In this document: piece after piece, positions 43,076 through 53,538 of the stretch
Layout of the letters: the number at the start of each line of letters is the position of its first letter
How positions within the stretch are numbered: position 1 is the first letter of the stretch
Assembly: GCF_000260795.1 (NCBI RefSeq)
Contig: NZ_AJGU01000003.1
Coordinates: 62,001-126,000 of the forward strand
Direction of reading: 5' to 3'
From: Treponema sp. JC4
Lineage (GTDB): Bacteria; Spirochaetota; Spirochaetia; Treponematales; Treponemataceae
Length of the DNA stretch: 64,000 nt
Program-made: the position numbers and the translations under genes
Notes under the pieces: generated by a model
What the model saw: only the letters and a program-made list of their open reading frames with translations
The model's database searches: none
What the model was told of the DNA's origin: nothing

Positions 43076-43984
43076 TTACAGTTCAACATTAAACTTTGGA
43101 AGGAGGATTTCCGGGTAGTAAGAGCGCTTTGCTTTGCGAAGACCTTCAATGCCCAGATCCTCCTCTCTGTTTATATACTTACTTGTAATAGTTTTGGCAT
43201 ATTCATTGTTGATGACTGCATAGCCGCCGTCGCGGGCAAATGAAGAAAGGCATTTTTCAAAGTGAATGTCTGTAACGTCCGGGCTCAAAGTACTGGAAAG
43301 ACAGAAAGCGGCAGGCTCTTGGCCCACAAAAAGGATTCCTCCCTTCATTCCAGCCTTAAGGGCAAATTCTTCGTAATTCTTAAGCGCCGCACAGATTATT
43401 TCTGCTTCCTGCTGTAAATCAAGGCTTTCTGAGCTTTCAGAAAACCAGGTCTTTTCCAGAGTACAGACTGTTTTGAAATTTTCTGGACTAATAAGTTCCA
43501 GCCTGAATTCAGGGTATTTTTTTCTGAACTGATTTATGTGATTTCGCTTTTTGCTGTATTTTGAACCGGGCAGCCCTGCCAAATCTTCCTGATTATAAAT
43601 ATAGTCGCTCAAATCTGGGGCTTCTTCGATTTTTGAAGCAGTAAAATTTGCAAGTAATAGTTCTTTTTCTTCTGCCGTAATATTCCTGAAAATACAAGGT
43701 TTGCCGCTTTCTTTAGCTTCCCCTACAAGAAGTGAAAGAGCCTCTTTTACACCTTCAGTCTTTCCATCCGTGCGATGAGGAAAAGCATAGGCAGATTCGC
43801 CGCCAGCATAATACTTTTCAAAAATCCAGCCGTCCTGAATTGCAATCTGAGAATCATATTTTTTTGCGTATAAAATAGAATTTACCGCGCTGTAATTATT
43901 TGCAAAAACGCCATTATTAATAGAAGTTTTCTGCAAAAGTTCCAGTTCTTCAATTGTGGCTGTGTGCCAGTTCAAATTACTCAC
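43076..43984 (-). CDS. DUF2156 (phosphatidylglycerol lysyltransferase C-terminal-like) protein
   Basis: This 302-residue soluble protein has the two-GNAT-like fold of the DUF2156 family. Characteristic parts are FANNYSAVNSILYAKKYD, KYSKKRNHINQFRKKYP and ARDGGYAVINNEYA. The related MprF domain transfers amino acids from tRNA to lipid, but this protein has no membrane part, and stand-alone members have no settled function. It converges on the Gfo/Idh gene with 6 nt between. Confidence 0.82.
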   Translation of the reverse strand: MSNLNWHTATIEELELLQKTSINNGVFANNYSAVNSILYAKKYDSQIAIQDGWIFEKYYAGGESAYAFPHRTDGKTEGVKEALSLLVGEAKESGKPCIFRNITAEEKELLLANFTASKIEEAPDLSDYIYNQEDLAGLPGSKYSKKRNHINQFRKKYPEFRLELISPENFKTVCTLEKTWFSESSESLDLQQEAEIICAALKNYEEFALKAGMKGGILFVGQEPAAFCLSSTLSPDVTDIHFEKCLSSFARDGGYAVINNEYAKTITSKYINREEDLGIEGLRKAKRSYYPEILLPKFNVEL

Positions 43985-44058
43985 AGTTTAAATTTAACAT
44001 TAAAATTCTCAGAAGTGAAAGAAAAAAGCGTTATCCTGCTAAAATAATTCCGCCCTAG

Positions 44059-44619
44059 CTAAAACTTAAAATCCACCTTTTTTACGTTTTCGCCGTAGAT
44101 GGTTTTGAAGTCATCTCGCATGGAAATTACGATGTAACCGGCTTCTTTCCACTGCTGACCAAGTTTAAGGGCTTTTTCGCGATTGGCATGGTCGTCTTCG
44201 TCATCATCGGCAATAAGCATAAAGGCACAAGTCTTATATTTTGTGTTGGCAAGACAGTAATTATGCATGGCAGAGTCGCCGCCACTGTTTCCGAAAGAAA
44301 GAACAGGCACCTTTCCGATTTCCTGGGCAATATTTTTTACCTTGTTTGTCTTAAGGTTTTTGATAAGCAAAACATCTGTTCTAAGAAGAGTATCGGAAGT
44401 CTTAAAAGTATAATCAACGCCTTCTTCATCTCCCTGATTATCAGATTTTAAAAGCACATCCATACCGATAACACGGTTTGGTGCAATGCCAAGTGAATCC
44501 ACAAGGGCACGGCAGATAAAACGGTCCGAACCGGAAACTACATAAAAGGTAAAATTATTAGCAGTCAGATAATCAAAAACTTCCAGCATCGGCTTATAAA
44601 ACGATTCTGCATAAGTCAT
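44059..44619 (-). CDS. HAD-type phosphatase lipoprotein, C-terminal fragment
   Basis: This is a 186-residue reading frame with the later motifs of a HAD hydrolase: motif II Ser in VVSGSDRF, a Lys-rich motif III region and motif IV SFGNSGGDSAMHN. It lacks motif I, which is in the overlapping upstream frame (44616-45110). A -1 shift at the A7 run (44640-44646) would join them through TPNGFEGMTYAESF. The apparent ATG at 44619 is thus probably an internal Met of one larger protein. The separate fragment is unlikely to be active. Confidence 0.78.
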   Translation of the reverse strand: MTYAESFYKPMLEVFDYLTANNFTFYVVSGSDRFICRALVDSLGIAPNRVIGMDVLLKSDNQGDEEGVDYTFKTSDTLLRTDVLLIKNLKTNKVKNIAQEIGKVPVLSFGNSGGDSAMHNYCLANTKYKTCAFMLIADDDEDDHANREKALKLGQQWKEAGYIVISMRDDFKTIYGENVKKVDFKF

Positions 44620-45110
44620 ACCCTCAAAACCGTTTGGTGTTTTTTTGCAAAATTTTTTACATAGGCATCAAACTCCGGGATAGTCATTCCGGCATAAGCC
44701 TTTGCAGCAGCCCGTCCGTGAATCACATCAAAATGGTCAGGAAGTTTTTTTCCATTGCGGACAAAATCTCTGATTGCATTTGCTGCAGCTAATTCACTTT
44801 CAGAAGCCTTGCCCTTATAATCAGGATCATCAAGAACGCGGTACTCAAGCATATTGTATTCAAAATATGAAGGATAAAGCTCACCGATAAAGGTTCCATC
44901 CATATCAAAAGTAACGATTCGGTCTTCTACCGGAATATAATTCGGCGATTTTTTATTTGTTACGTCTTCAACATATTCAATCAAAGCGTTTAAAGAATCG
45001 CAATCATTCCACAATTTAAAATACTGAGCGCTTTTTTTGCCACAGCCAAAAAATGTCAGCATTACAAAAGAAATAATAAATACTGTGAGAATTTTTCCTG
45101 TCTTTTTCAT
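44616..45110 (-). CDS. HAD-type phosphatase lipoprotein, N-terminal fragment (frameshifted)
   Basis: This 164-residue frame has a signal peptide and lipobox FFGC, then motif I with the nucleophile, TFDMDGTF. It ends QTVLRV just past an A7 run and overlaps the next frame by 4 nt. Joined by a -1 shift at GCA AAA AAA, the two make an extracytoplasmic HAD phosphatase of about 340 residues. The cause could be a real mutation, programmed slippage or a sequencing undercall. AAGGAG and a TATAAT box (45131-45136) lie upstream. Confidence 0.8.
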   Translation of the reverse strand: MKKTGKILTVFIISFVMLTFFGCGKKSAQYFKLWNDCDSLNALIEYVEDVTNKKSPNYIPVEDRIVTFDMDGTFIGELYPSYFEYNMLEYRVLDDPDYKGKASESELAAANAIRDFVRNGKKLPDHFDVIHGRAAAKAYAGMTIPEFDAYVKNFAKKHQTVLRV

Positions 45111-45155
45111 AAAAGTTTCTCCTTACTTGTATTATAGCATTATTATATCATTGTA

Positions 45156-47132
45156 TTATTGTTCTTCCAGAATTACAAAATCCCAGTCCGCAATTTCAAT
45201 TTTATCACCGGTAAAATAAGGTTTTTCACTTATTATATCAAGGCTATCCGGGAAAGGATTATCAATAAAATAATCTTCACTCGAATAATTGAAAATATAG
45301 TGAACTTTTTTACCCTTTGAGTTTACTCCACTTCTTATAATAACCGGGAACTTTACCGGATAAAGAGAAATTCCAGCTTCTTTAAGAGCATCTTTTAATA
45401 TTTGCGAAAGTACTTCCTGCGAAGTTTTTGCGGCAAAATAATAGGCAATGCCCTTACGGAATTTGTTTTTTGTAATAGCAGCATAATTGCCCCAGTATTT
45501 ATGCTGGTAAGTGGCAATCACCTGAGCATTTTTATTTTCCAAAAGCTCTGCGTAAACCTCAACCGGGCTTCCCATAAGCTTCGCACTACCCGCCTGGGTT
45601 ATCATCGAATATTCCATGCCAAAAATATCTGTAAGATTATAAGGATGAGGAGCATCGTAAACACTTCCTTTTGTATCAGCGTAGAAAGAACGGAAGGTCG
45701 AAAAAAGAATACCGCCCTCTGCCACATAATCGTAAAGCTTCTTTGCATTTTCAGGCGAAATACAGTAAAGAGCCGGTGTAACAATCATCTTGTAATCTGC
45801 AGGATTCAGCGCATTAATATCAACGACATCACATTCAACATTCATTTTATAAAGGGCGTCGTAGCTCCAGCGTACAGCATCATTGTAAGAAAGGCCGCCT
45901 GTCGGATAATCCATAGGGAAAAATTTAAGAGCCGTAAGGGAATCTGTGTCTGTTACCAGAGCAACTTCGTTTTTCTTTTTCAGATTGATAAGCTGGGCTC
46001 CGTATTTTTTATATTCCTTCCCGATTTCTTTTGCATAATTATAAATTACGCCCGGCTGAAGCTCGTGTCCCAGAACTCCCTTCCAGTAAGTTTCCATACT
46101 GTTGTGAATGGAATGCCAGTTCCAGTACATGTGTCCGTTTGCCCCGCTTGCAAGATGACTGAAGGCCTGAAGCCTCAGCTGCTTAGGATATGGAGTCCAC
46201 TCCTTAAAGCCCTGAGCCTCGGTTTCCAGAATCAGATAATTAGTCTTTTTGAGGGAACGGATTTTATCTCCGCCAAAGGCAATTTCAGCCCCGGTAAGTT
46301 CGTCCTGACTTGGGTGATAAATATCACAGCCTGCAAGACTGACAGCGGAACTTGCCTCATAATGATTAATTCCCGGCTGCTCGCCATAAGAATAACCAAT
46401 CCAGCCAAAATCAAAGTTGTGGGTTATAAACTGCTCAGGACGCTTATACTGGCTGATGATTTCAGACTGCCATTTGAGATAGTCAGCAGCACAAGTCCTG
46501 AGAAAATGCTCGTATTGGCAGTGGAGGTTCCAGTTTATGCTGTTAGAAATATCAGGCATATCCTCCCAGCTGTTAATTGAATTACTCCAGTAGGCAAGAG
46601 TAAAGGCTTTATTGAAGGCATCTGTTGTCTTGTATTTTTCCTTAAGATATTTCAGGAACTTTTTCTGGGCATATTTTCCGTAATTGTCGTAGTGCTTTGT
46701 TTCGTTATCCAGCTGAAAGCCAATTACGCATTTATAAGGTTGAACTGCTTCTGCAAGTTTTCTGATAATCCGTTCGGCATAACGCAAAAAATCCGGATGA
46801 AGAATATCCATACTCTGGCGCGGACCGTATTTTACCTGACCGGAACGGTTTGTCACCATTATATCGGGATATTTTTTTACAAGCCAGGCAGGGACTGCGT
46901 AGGTTGGGGTTCCGATAATTACCTGCATGCCGATTTTTTCAGCTGCATCAAGCACATCAGTTACCGGCTTAAAGTTGAAAACTCCGTCTTCTGGCTCTTC
47001 CGTACTCCAGGTTGATTCTGCAATGCGGATTGTATTCATTCCGGCATCTTTCATCAGCGTCAGGTCTTTTTCAATTCGGTCATAAGGCATATATTCGTTG
47101 TAATATGCCGCTCCAAAAATCAGTTCTTTCAT
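45156..47132 (-). CDS. GH42-family beta-galactosidase
   Basis: This 658-residue cytoplasmic glycosidase has a TIM barrel (residues 1-380) with acid/base Glu144 in GFQLDNETKHYD and a likely nucleophile at Glu303 or Glu305 (YLILETEAQG), then a trimerisation domain (VALVTDTDSL onward) and a beta domain. It releases galactose from beta-galactosides. No signal peptide is present and no sugar transporter adjoins it. GGAGG precedes the ATG, and a TATAAT box is seen 16 nt further upstream. Confidence 0.92.
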   Translation of the reverse strand: MKELIFGAAYYNEYMPYDRIEKDLTLMKDAGMNTIRIAESTWSTEEPEDGVFNFKPVTDVLDAAEKIGMQVIIGTPTYAVPAWLVKKYPDIMVTNRSGQVKYGPRQSMDILHPDFLRYAERIIRKLAEAVQPYKCVIGFQLDNETKHYDNYGKYAQKKFLKYLKEKYKTTDAFNKAFTLAYWSNSINSWEDMPDISNSINWNLHCQYEHFLRTCAADYLKWQSEIISQYKRPEQFITHNFDFGWIGYSYGEQPGINHYEASSAVSLAGCDIYHPSQDELTGAEIAFGGDKIRSLKKTNYLILETEAQGFKEWTPYPKQLRLQAFSHLASGANGHMYWNWHSIHNSMETYWKGVLGHELQPGVIYNYAKEIGKEYKKYGAQLINLKKKNEVALVTDTDSLTALKFFPMDYPTGGLSYNDAVRWSYDALYKMNVECDVVDINALNPADYKMIVTPALYCISPENAKKLYDYVAEGGILFSTFRSFYADTKGSVYDAPHPYNLTDIFGMEYSMITQAGSAKLMGSPVEVYAELLENKNAQVIATYQHKYWGNYAAITKNKFRKGIAYYFAAKTSQEVLSQILKDALKEAGISLYPVKFPVIIRSGVNSKGKKVHYIFNYSSEDYFIDNPFPDSLDIISEKPYFTGDKIEIADWDFVILEEQ

Positions 47133-47210
47133 CCTGCCTCCATTTTTTTAATTATACCATAGAAAAAGTATAACTGGAGAAATTTGTATTATCATATTAT
47201 AATTATCACC

Positions 47211-49031
47211 ATGGCAAAGAAAAGAAACTCTATTTCCTTTAAGATTATTTTATGGGCATCCCTGGTAATGACTTTTATCCTTATGATTATGGGCCTATGC
47301 CTTTATTACAGAATTTCCGGTATTGATGAAAAACAGTACACAAAACTTACAAAAAAGAACCTTGCAACAACCGATGCAGCAATCAACAAGTATTTTCACG
47401 GTATAGAACAGGCCGGAAATCCTATGGTTATGAACCAGATTGCTATGATCAGCGGTTCAGTTAATCAGATGGAAGATTATAAATCCTTTAAAACCTTCCT
47501 TGAGGGCGTAATTGCCCATGATGAATCAGAAGTAAATGAAAAAATCATCATTGTTGATAAAAGCGGAACTGTCCTTATAGATCAGCTGGATTCCTCTTAC
47601 GAAAATAAAAAGCTTGCAAATCACAATCTTGCAGGGCTGGAAAATTATAAGCTTGGTGACAAAGTATGGTACCGTACCACTTTTGGCGGCACAAAATACG
47701 AAATCAGAAGTTATCAGTCGGAAAACCATTACGTTCAGATGGATTACGTTTTTGTAATTCCACTTTCTATTGTTGATGCGGCAGATAATTCCATTTACAT
47801 CACGCTGGCATTTGCCTTTGTACTTGGACTTATTACCACAATCATAGTTATGAAGATTGTCTGCGGTACAATCATACGTCCGCTTAAAAATGTTTCCAGC
47901 ATCCTTAAGGATATTTCTGAAGGTGAAGGTGATTTAACACAGCGTCTTCCTGTTCAGGGAAATGACGAAGTAACGGATATCGCAACTTACTTTAATCAGA
48001 CAATCCAGAAAATAGACGGCACAATGCAGACAGTTCAGAGTGAATCTTCTGTAATGAAAAACGCTGCAACTGTTCTCTCAAACAATATGACTGAAACCGC
48101 AAGTGCCCTCAACCAGATTACAAGTAACATTTCAAGCATCAGAGGCCAGGTTACAAATCAGACCGAAGCCGTTGAACAGAATACTAATATTGTTAACGAA
48201 ATTTCAAACAGCATTACAAACCTTAACCACAGCATTGAAGCGCAGTCTAACAGTGTAGTTCAGTCTACAAGCGCCGTTGAAGAAATGGTTGCAAATATCC
48301 GCTCGGTAACCGAAATCCTTGAAAAAAATGCCTTGGCCGTAGAAAAACTCACTGACTCAGCTGATAACGGCCGCGAAATTGTTCAGAAGACTGCAGATTC
48401 TATCCGTCAGATTTCTGATGAATCAGAAGGCCTTATGGAAGCCACCTCAATTATTCAGAATATTGCAGAGCAGACAAACCTTCTTGCCATGAATGCGGCA
48501 ATTGAAGCGGCTCACGCGGGTGACGCTGGAAAAGGTTTTGCTGTAGTTTCAGACGAAATCAGAAAACTGGCAGAGGATTCTAACGAACAGAGCAAGAGAA
48601 TTTCTTCTATGCTGGGCGGTCTTGAAGAGCTGATTGCAAAGGTAACCGAAGATTCAAAGGAAATCCAGCAGCAGTTCAACATTATTTTTGAAAATACTCA
48701 GGACGTAAAAAATCAGGAAGCTGTAATTAAGAGCGCAATGGACGAACAGTCTGCCGGCGGTCAGCAGATTCTTGATGCAATGCAGCAGATTAATTCGATT
48801 ACCTCTCAGGTAAAAGACGGAGCCAAAATAATGGCAAGCGGAGGCGAAAAAATCCAGAATGAAATGGAAAAACTTGCTTCTGTTACCCTTGAAATTTCTG
48901 GCAGCATGAACGAAATGTCTACCGGCGTAAACGATATCAATAATTCCATGCAGGCTATAAATGACCAGAGCCGCCAGAATATGGAAAGTATTGAAAAGGT
49001 TACCGGCGAAATTAATAGGTTCAAGGTGTAA
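47211..49031 (+). CDS. Methyl-accepting chemotaxis protein
   Basis: This chemoreceptor has about 606 residues. The start ATG at 47211 ([11 protein letters not shown]) lies 7 nt after TATAAT; a TTG at 47184 after GGAGA would add 9 residues and is an alternative. Helix 1 spans about residues 10-33, a small periplasmic sensor follows to about residue 195, then helix 2, HAMP ([12 protein letters not shown]) and the signalling tip [20 protein letters not shown]. The compact sensor suggests a ligand different from that of the other receptor. A phosphatase-like gene follows 3 nt later. Confidence 0.88.
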   Translation: MAKKRNSISFKIILWASLVMTFILMIMGLCLYYRISGIDEKQYTKLTKKNLATTDAAINKYFHGIEQAGNPMVMNQIAMISGSVNQMEDYKSFKTFLEGVIAHDESEVNEKIIIVDKSGTVLIDQLDSSYENKKLANHNLAGLENYKLGDKVWYRTTFGGTKYEIRSYQSENHYVQMDYVFVIPLSIVDAADNSIYITLAFAFVLGLITTIIVMKIVCGTIIRPLKNVSSILKDISEGEGDLTQRLPVQGNDEVTDIATYFNQTIQKIDGTMQTVQSESSVMKNAATVLSNNMTETASALNQITSNISSIRGQVTNQTEAVEQNTNIVNEISNSITNLNHSIEAQSNSVVQSTSAVEEMVANIRSVTEILEKNALAVEKLTDSADNGREIVQKTADSIRQISDESEGLMEATSIIQNIAEQTNLLAMNAAIEAAHAGDAGKGFAVVSDEIRKLAEDSNEQSKRISSMLGGLEELIAKVTEDSKEIQQQFNIIFENTQDVKNQEAVIKSAMDEQSAGGQQILDAMQQINSITSQVKDGAKIMASGGEKIQNEMEKLASVTLEISGSMNEMSTGVNDINNSMQAINDQSRQNMESIEKVTGEINRFKV

Positions 49032-49034
49032 GGG

Positions 49035-50141
49035 ATGTATAAGCTTTCGGACGGCGGAAAAACTGTAACTTTTGAACTGAACTTAAAGAATTTCGCTCTG
49101 TCTGATACAGCTGCTGAGGACATAGAAAGCGTTACTGTAACTGCAAGCTTTACCCTCTGGCGGAAAAATCCGGATTTTGAAATGAAGCTTTCTTCAGATG
49201 AAATCTGGACTCTAACAAAACCTTATGAAGAAGTTTCTGCACCGGGTAATATTGGCTTTCCAGAATTCAACTTTTTAATTTATTATAAAAACGGCAGCTG
49301 TGACTATGTTACAGCTCAAACACCCCTTTCCAAGTCAGCCTTAAAAAGTGGTCTTACTCCCTGCACAGAAAGTTTTGGAAACAACTTCGTAATTCTTACT
49401 GATAAATCTTTTCTTCCAGAAATCAAAGAAAAGGAAAAATACCTTAATAATATAGAAGAACTTTGCAATATTAACTTAAAAGCTCCTCAAGAGCGGGCCA
49501 GAATTTCAAATGTTCGGAAGGTTCCTGCTACAAAAAATCTCTGGCGGGGTTATCATCCATATAAGAAATCGCGTCCGGCCTTCAGCACAGAAAATATCCG
49601 GATAAAACTTGTAAATAAGGCACTTTCCAAAAATAAAATCCGCTCGGTAATTACCCTTTGCGGCGATGAAGGACTTAATAAAGAGCTTGGAGAAAAGTTT
49701 TACCGCCCCATGAAAAAAATCCGTAAAACCGGAAATCAGCTGCTTATAGACACCTCTTACGAAACTGTATATTTTGACCCGCAAAGTCAGGAATATGGTC
49801 AGACAGTAAAGAAAATTGTGGACTTTATTATAAATCACCCTGCCCCTTTTTATATCCACTGTCGTCTTGGTTCAGACCGTACCGGGACTATGAGCAGCAT
49901 TCTTGCAGCCCTATGCGGCGCCAGCTGGAAGGAAATCACAGAGGATTACGAAAAAACTTCAAAAGCGGGCTTTGGAGAATTCAGAAGTCCCCGCCTGTTG
50001 GAATATTCTTATAAAAAACTTCTTGGAAAGTCCCCGTCAGAAATTCCAAACCTGCAGCAGGCGCTAAGCGATTACTTTATAAATGCAGCAATCCTTAGCC
50101 AGGCAGAAATTATAGAGCTCAGGAAAAAACTTACTTCATAA
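49035..50141 (+). CDS. Tyrosine/dual-specificity phosphatase-like protein
   Basis: This 368-residue protein carries a C-terminal phosphatase domain with the CX5R loop HCRLGSDRTG (Cys276, Arg282), resembling the Y_phosphatase3 family (substrates can be phosphotyrosine, phosphoinositide or polyphosphate). WRGYHPYKKSRPAF and RSVITLCGDE belong to the same family. The first 120 residues are a beta-rich region of unknown role. It lies 3 nt after the chemoreceptor gene, so co-expression is likely. Its end overlaps the convergent protease gene by 11 nt. Confidence 0.82.
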   Translation: MYKLSDGGKTVTFELNLKNFALSDTAAEDIESVTVTASFTLWRKNPDFEMKLSSDEIWTLTKPYEEVSAPGNIGFPEFNFLIYYKNGSCDYVTAQTPLSKSALKSGLTPCTESFGNNFVILTDKSFLPEIKEKEKYLNNIEELCNINLKAPQERARISNVRKVPATKNLWRGYHPYKKSRPAFSTENIRIKLVNKALSKNKIRSVITLCGDEGLNKELGEKFYRPMKKIRKTGNQLLIDTSYETVYFDPQSQEYGQTVKKIVDFIINHPAPFYIHCRLGSDRTGTMSSILAALCGASWKEITEDYEKTSKAGFGEFRSPRLLEYSYKKLLGKSPSEIPNLQQALSDYFINAAILSQAEIIELRKKLTS

Positions 50142-53109
50142 ACTCTGTAATAATCAGGTCAAACATAGTCTGATTATCGTAAATAGCTTCTGCACTGCCG
50201 ACAACAACTCTGACTCCGTTCTTTATCAGCATATCAAGATATAAGGCAAATTGGCTTAAATCTTCAGCTTTTACAGATTTCACCTCTTTCATAGTACGCA
50301 AAGTTTTTTCCTGCTCGTAATCCTCAGAAAGGTAACGGCTGATTTTACTGCTCATCAAGGCAGAATCAGAAACAGGCTCCTGTAATTTTGAATAAATAGA
50401 AGTAATGTACCCGTCCAGATCTTTCTGGCTTATAGAAGCCTTTTTTATAAAATCAGAAGCTTTAGAAAAAATTCTGAAGGTATTTAAAAGTTCCGGATCG
50501 CGGTAAGAAAAAAGTAGGAAACCGCTGTCACTTATAGAAGATTCAGCTCCATAAGCCCCATATTTATAGCGGAGTTCCGGGAAAAGATATGTATCATCAA
50601 GGAAAGAAGTAAGTACACTAAACTTAGCATTATGTTTATCTGCAAGTGCCGCATGTGAGATTTCCGTAAAACAGTAATTTGCCTTTCCAGGAATGATTAC
50701 AGCAACAGTTTTTGGAAGGGCTTCGTGCTCACCAAATACTTTCTGGAGGCTGAGTTCTTCCCCGTTTAAAGTTTCATAAAAAGCCTCTTCATATTTCAGG
50801 CACTTTTCTATCTGTTTTTTGTCGCCTACACAGGTAAAAGTAAGGTTCTGACGGTTAAAGACGATTTTCAATCCTTCCTGAATTTTGGTCACAAGAGAAT
50901 CAAGCTCTTCCTTATTCATTTTTGAAACTTTTTCCAGAAAGTCCCAGTAATTAAAGCGGGTTGCATAATATCGGGCTGTGTATGCAGGGTGTGCTGCAGT
51001 AAAGGCAAGTTCAAAACCAAGACCTGCAGGATTATTCATATTTCCCTGACGTTTAGATTTTGCAAGTCGGCCCGCAAGACTTTTTATAGTCTCATAATCA
51101 TCAAGCTTTGTTTCTGTAAGAATTTCGTGAACTAATTTCTGTGAATCTGCCAGTTTTTCGTTCAGGCACATAAATTGAGCAGTTGCATAAATGTCTGTTC
51201 CACCAGTTTCCAGTTTATCTTTTAAAGTATAGAAGCCTGTGTAAAAGGATGAAGAATAAGTAGAAAGCATATCAAGCGTTTCAAGTTCTTCAAGACTATG
51301 ATTTTTTGTAGGCAGATTCTGCAAAAGAGAAAAATAAAGCATTACCGGATGAAGATATTCCGGCGGGAGGGTATTGAGCTTAAACATGGCAGAAGCAGTT
51401 ACATACTGAAGACCAGGTTTTTCTCCAGTAAGAGTCCTGAAACCTTTTTCTCTGGAATCCTTTATTTCTACGTCTACTGCCTCTTCCGGAAGATTCTGAG
51501 CACTTACAACCTTTACCTTATCTATAAGATTGATTTTTTCATTTTGGGTAATCCATTCATTATACTGTTTATTGTCTTCTACAAGGGCTGCAATTTCTCT
51601 GGCAGACATTTTTGCTTTTTTATCAGCAAAATACTTTGCATTTTCTTCAGCACGTTTTTCTGAAAGACCTGCTACAGGTTTTGTAACAAGAACAACGCTC
51701 TGTTTTGGATTTAAAAGGAACTTTCTTGCAGTAGCAAGTACAGAATCTGGAGTAGAATTTTTTGCAAGCTTAAAAAGATCATTTCTGTAGGAGATAAAAT
51801 TTACAGGATCATCAGAAACCGACCACAAAATTCCTGCAGAACGTAAATCAGTAATTCCATCCGGATTTTCCTCATCAAAAATTGTGGTCATTTTAAAATG
51901 ATTTGCAAAAATTTCTATGTATTTTTTATCAATTTTTTCTTCACAAAGCTGATTTACTGCCTCTTCAAAAATCTTTTTCAGTTCTTCCTTATCTTCTTCG
52001 TTAATATTCTGAACTTCAAAAGTATAATAAGGACGACGGCAAAGATTATTACAGAAACAGCTGAAATTTGCGTTAGGGAAACGCTCCTTTAGAGTACGGC
52101 TCAACCAGGAAGATTCCTGACTAAGATAATTATTTATAACCCTAAGGTCATTATAATTATCCGGACTTGCACCATTTACTGCAAAGGCATAAGAGAATAT
52201 AGAAGAATTATTTGTCTGAGTATCCTTTGTTACCGGAAATTCCGCAGTCTGCTCCCGGAAGCCTTCCCAGTCTTCATAATATTTATCTGATAGATCAATT
52301 TCTGTACGTTCATATTTTGATAAAAATTCTTGGTCAAAATATTTAAGGAAACGGTTTATATCAAGATTTCCGTAAAGATAAATTACCATGTTGGAAGGCT
52401 GATAGTATTTTTTGTGATAATCCTTTACGCTCTGCCAGGTCACATTCAGGATATCTTCTGGTTTTCCGCCGGTGATAAAAGAGTCAGTACTGTTCGGATA
52501 CAAAAGTTTTCGCAGATTGTAATAGTGGACCATGTTTTTATTTGCCATTACTCCGGTAAGTTCATTATAAACAGCACCGGTAGCAGAAATCTGACCATCT
52601 GGAGAATCCAGAACAAAACGGACAGCCTCACGCTTAAGGTCATTTTCCTGAGTAAGAACAATCGGGTCAAATATTCCGTTCATGTAAACGTCCAGACTGG
52701 CAAAAAGCTGGTCTTCAGAAAGTGAAGCAATCGGATAGCAGGTAAAAAGCTGATAAGTCAGGGCATTCTGAAAGGTATTGTAGGTTTGAGCGCCCATCTG
52801 GAAGGTTAAATTTGAACTTGGATATTTGTTTGAACCGGAAAGACAGGAATGTTCAAAAATATGAGGAAGTCCTACATCGTCATAAGAACGGGTCTGAAAG
52901 GCAAGATTAAAGGCACGGTTTGTATCCTTGTTTTTAAGCCAGACAAGGCGGGCACCAGATTTTACGTGTTCATAATAAAGCACCTGAGTACCCGGTGTAT
53001 ATTTATAAGTTTTCAGATTACGAAATCCAAAAGTTTCTTTTGCAAAAAGCCCGGTAAAAAGAGAAAGAAAAGCAAGTATAATAATGGAAGAAAATCTTTT
53101 ATTTTTCAT
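50131..53109 (-). CDS. M16C-type zinc metalloprotease, exported
   Basis: This 992-residue protein has a signal peptide (cleavage near LFA/K) and the inverted zinc site HxxEH at residues 83-87 (HIFEHSCLSG), with the distal Glu probably in AVYNELTGVM. The length and order match the presequence-protease subfamily, which forms a closed chamber and degrades peptides. A periplasmic peptide-clearing role is likely. Its ATG overlaps the end of the small coiled-coil gene. A link to the secreted peptides of this window is possible but only speculation. Confidence 0.9.
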   Translation of the reverse strand: MKNKRFSSIIILAFLSLFTGLFAKETFGFRNLKTYKYTPGTQVLYYEHVKSGARLVWLKNKDTNRAFNLAFQTRSYDDVGLPHIFEHSCLSGSNKYPSSNLTFQMGAQTYNTFQNALTYQLFTCYPIASLSEDQLFASLDVYMNGIFDPIVLTQENDLKREAVRFVLDSPDGQISATGAVYNELTGVMANKNMVHYYNLRKLLYPNSTDSFITGGKPEDILNVTWQSVKDYHKKYYQPSNMVIYLYGNLDINRFLKYFDQEFLSKYERTEIDLSDKYYEDWEGFREQTAEFPVTKDTQTNNSSIFSYAFAVNGASPDNYNDLRVINNYLSQESSWLSRTLKERFPNANFSCFCNNLCRRPYYTFEVQNINEEDKEELKKIFEEAVNQLCEEKIDKKYIEIFANHFKMTTIFDEENPDGITDLRSAGILWSVSDDPVNFISYRNDLFKLAKNSTPDSVLATARKFLLNPKQSVVLVTKPVAGLSEKRAEENAKYFADKKAKMSAREIAALVEDNKQYNEWITQNEKINLIDKVKVVSAQNLPEEAVDVEIKDSREKGFRTLTGEKPGLQYVTASAMFKLNTLPPEYLHPVMLYFSLLQNLPTKNHSLEELETLDMLSTYSSSFYTGFYTLKDKLETGGTDIYATAQFMCLNEKLADSQKLVHEILTETKLDDYETIKSLAGRLAKSKRQGNMNNPAGLGFELAFTAAHPAYTARYYATRFNYWDFLEKVSKMNKEELDSLVTKIQEGLKIVFNRQNLTFTCVGDKKQIEKCLKYEEAFYETLNGEELSLQKVFGEHEALPKTVAVIIPGKANYCFTEISHAALADKHNAKFSVLTSFLDDTYLFPELRYKYGAYGAESSISDSGFLLFSYRDPELLNTFRIFSKASDFIKKASISQKDLDGYITSIYSKLQEPVSDSALMSSKISRYLSEDYEQEKTLRTMKEVKSVKAEDLSQFALYLDMLIKNGVRVVVGSAEAIYDNQTMFDLIITEFMK

Positions 53110-53521
53110 TTTTCAACTCCGAAAGTTTTTGATTTACTGCATCTAGTTCCAGATTTGCTTTTTCTGCCTGCAGGGTCAGTTTTTCTTCCTCTTCAATAGA
53201 TGCCGAAATCTGCTGGCTGTGAAGATCTGAAAGCAGGGCTTCAAGTTCATTTTTCTGCTTTTTAAGGTCGGTCACAAACTTAGGAGGGCGGCCACCCTTC
53301 TTTCCGTTTTCCCGGCTGGCAGCAACCTTTGCATTGCTTTTTGAAGTGCCGTTATATTTGTAAAGCATACTAATCCAAAGCTTTAGGTTTTGTATTTCAG
53401 ATTTCATCTGCTCACAAAGGAGAGTTCCTTCCCCTTCAGGGCTGACATTTTCACAGAACTTCTGCTGTATTTCTTCCAGCCGCCCAATCGATTTTTTTAT
53501 TTCGTCAGTTTTTCTAGACAT
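53099..53521 (-). CDS. Small coiled-coil protein with AT-hook-like motif, function unknown
   Basis: This is a 140-residue, highly charged, mostly helical protein with two coiled-coil stretches (about 1-55 and 88-138) flanking a basic segment GKKGGRPPK (about residues 75-83) that resembles an AT-hook. It may bind DNA. It lies 17 nt after the SbcC-like gene and overlaps the protease gene by 11 nt, so it belongs to their operon. I do not recognise a named family. Confidence 0.65.
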   Translation of the reverse strand: MSRKTDEIKKSIGRLEEIQQKFCENVSPEGEGTLLCEQMKSEIQNLKLWISMLYKYNGTSKSNAKVAASRENGKKGGRPPKFVTDLKKQKNELEALLSDLHSQQISASIEEEEKLTLQAEKANLELDAVNQKLSELKNEK

Positions 53522-53538
53522 CTGGCCCTCCCAGTCTA

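Noticed and set aside
45402-46580. 392-codon open frame on the plus strand
   Set aside because: It is antisense to the GH42 gene, whose catalytic motifs are clear; no ribosome site or recognisable domain.
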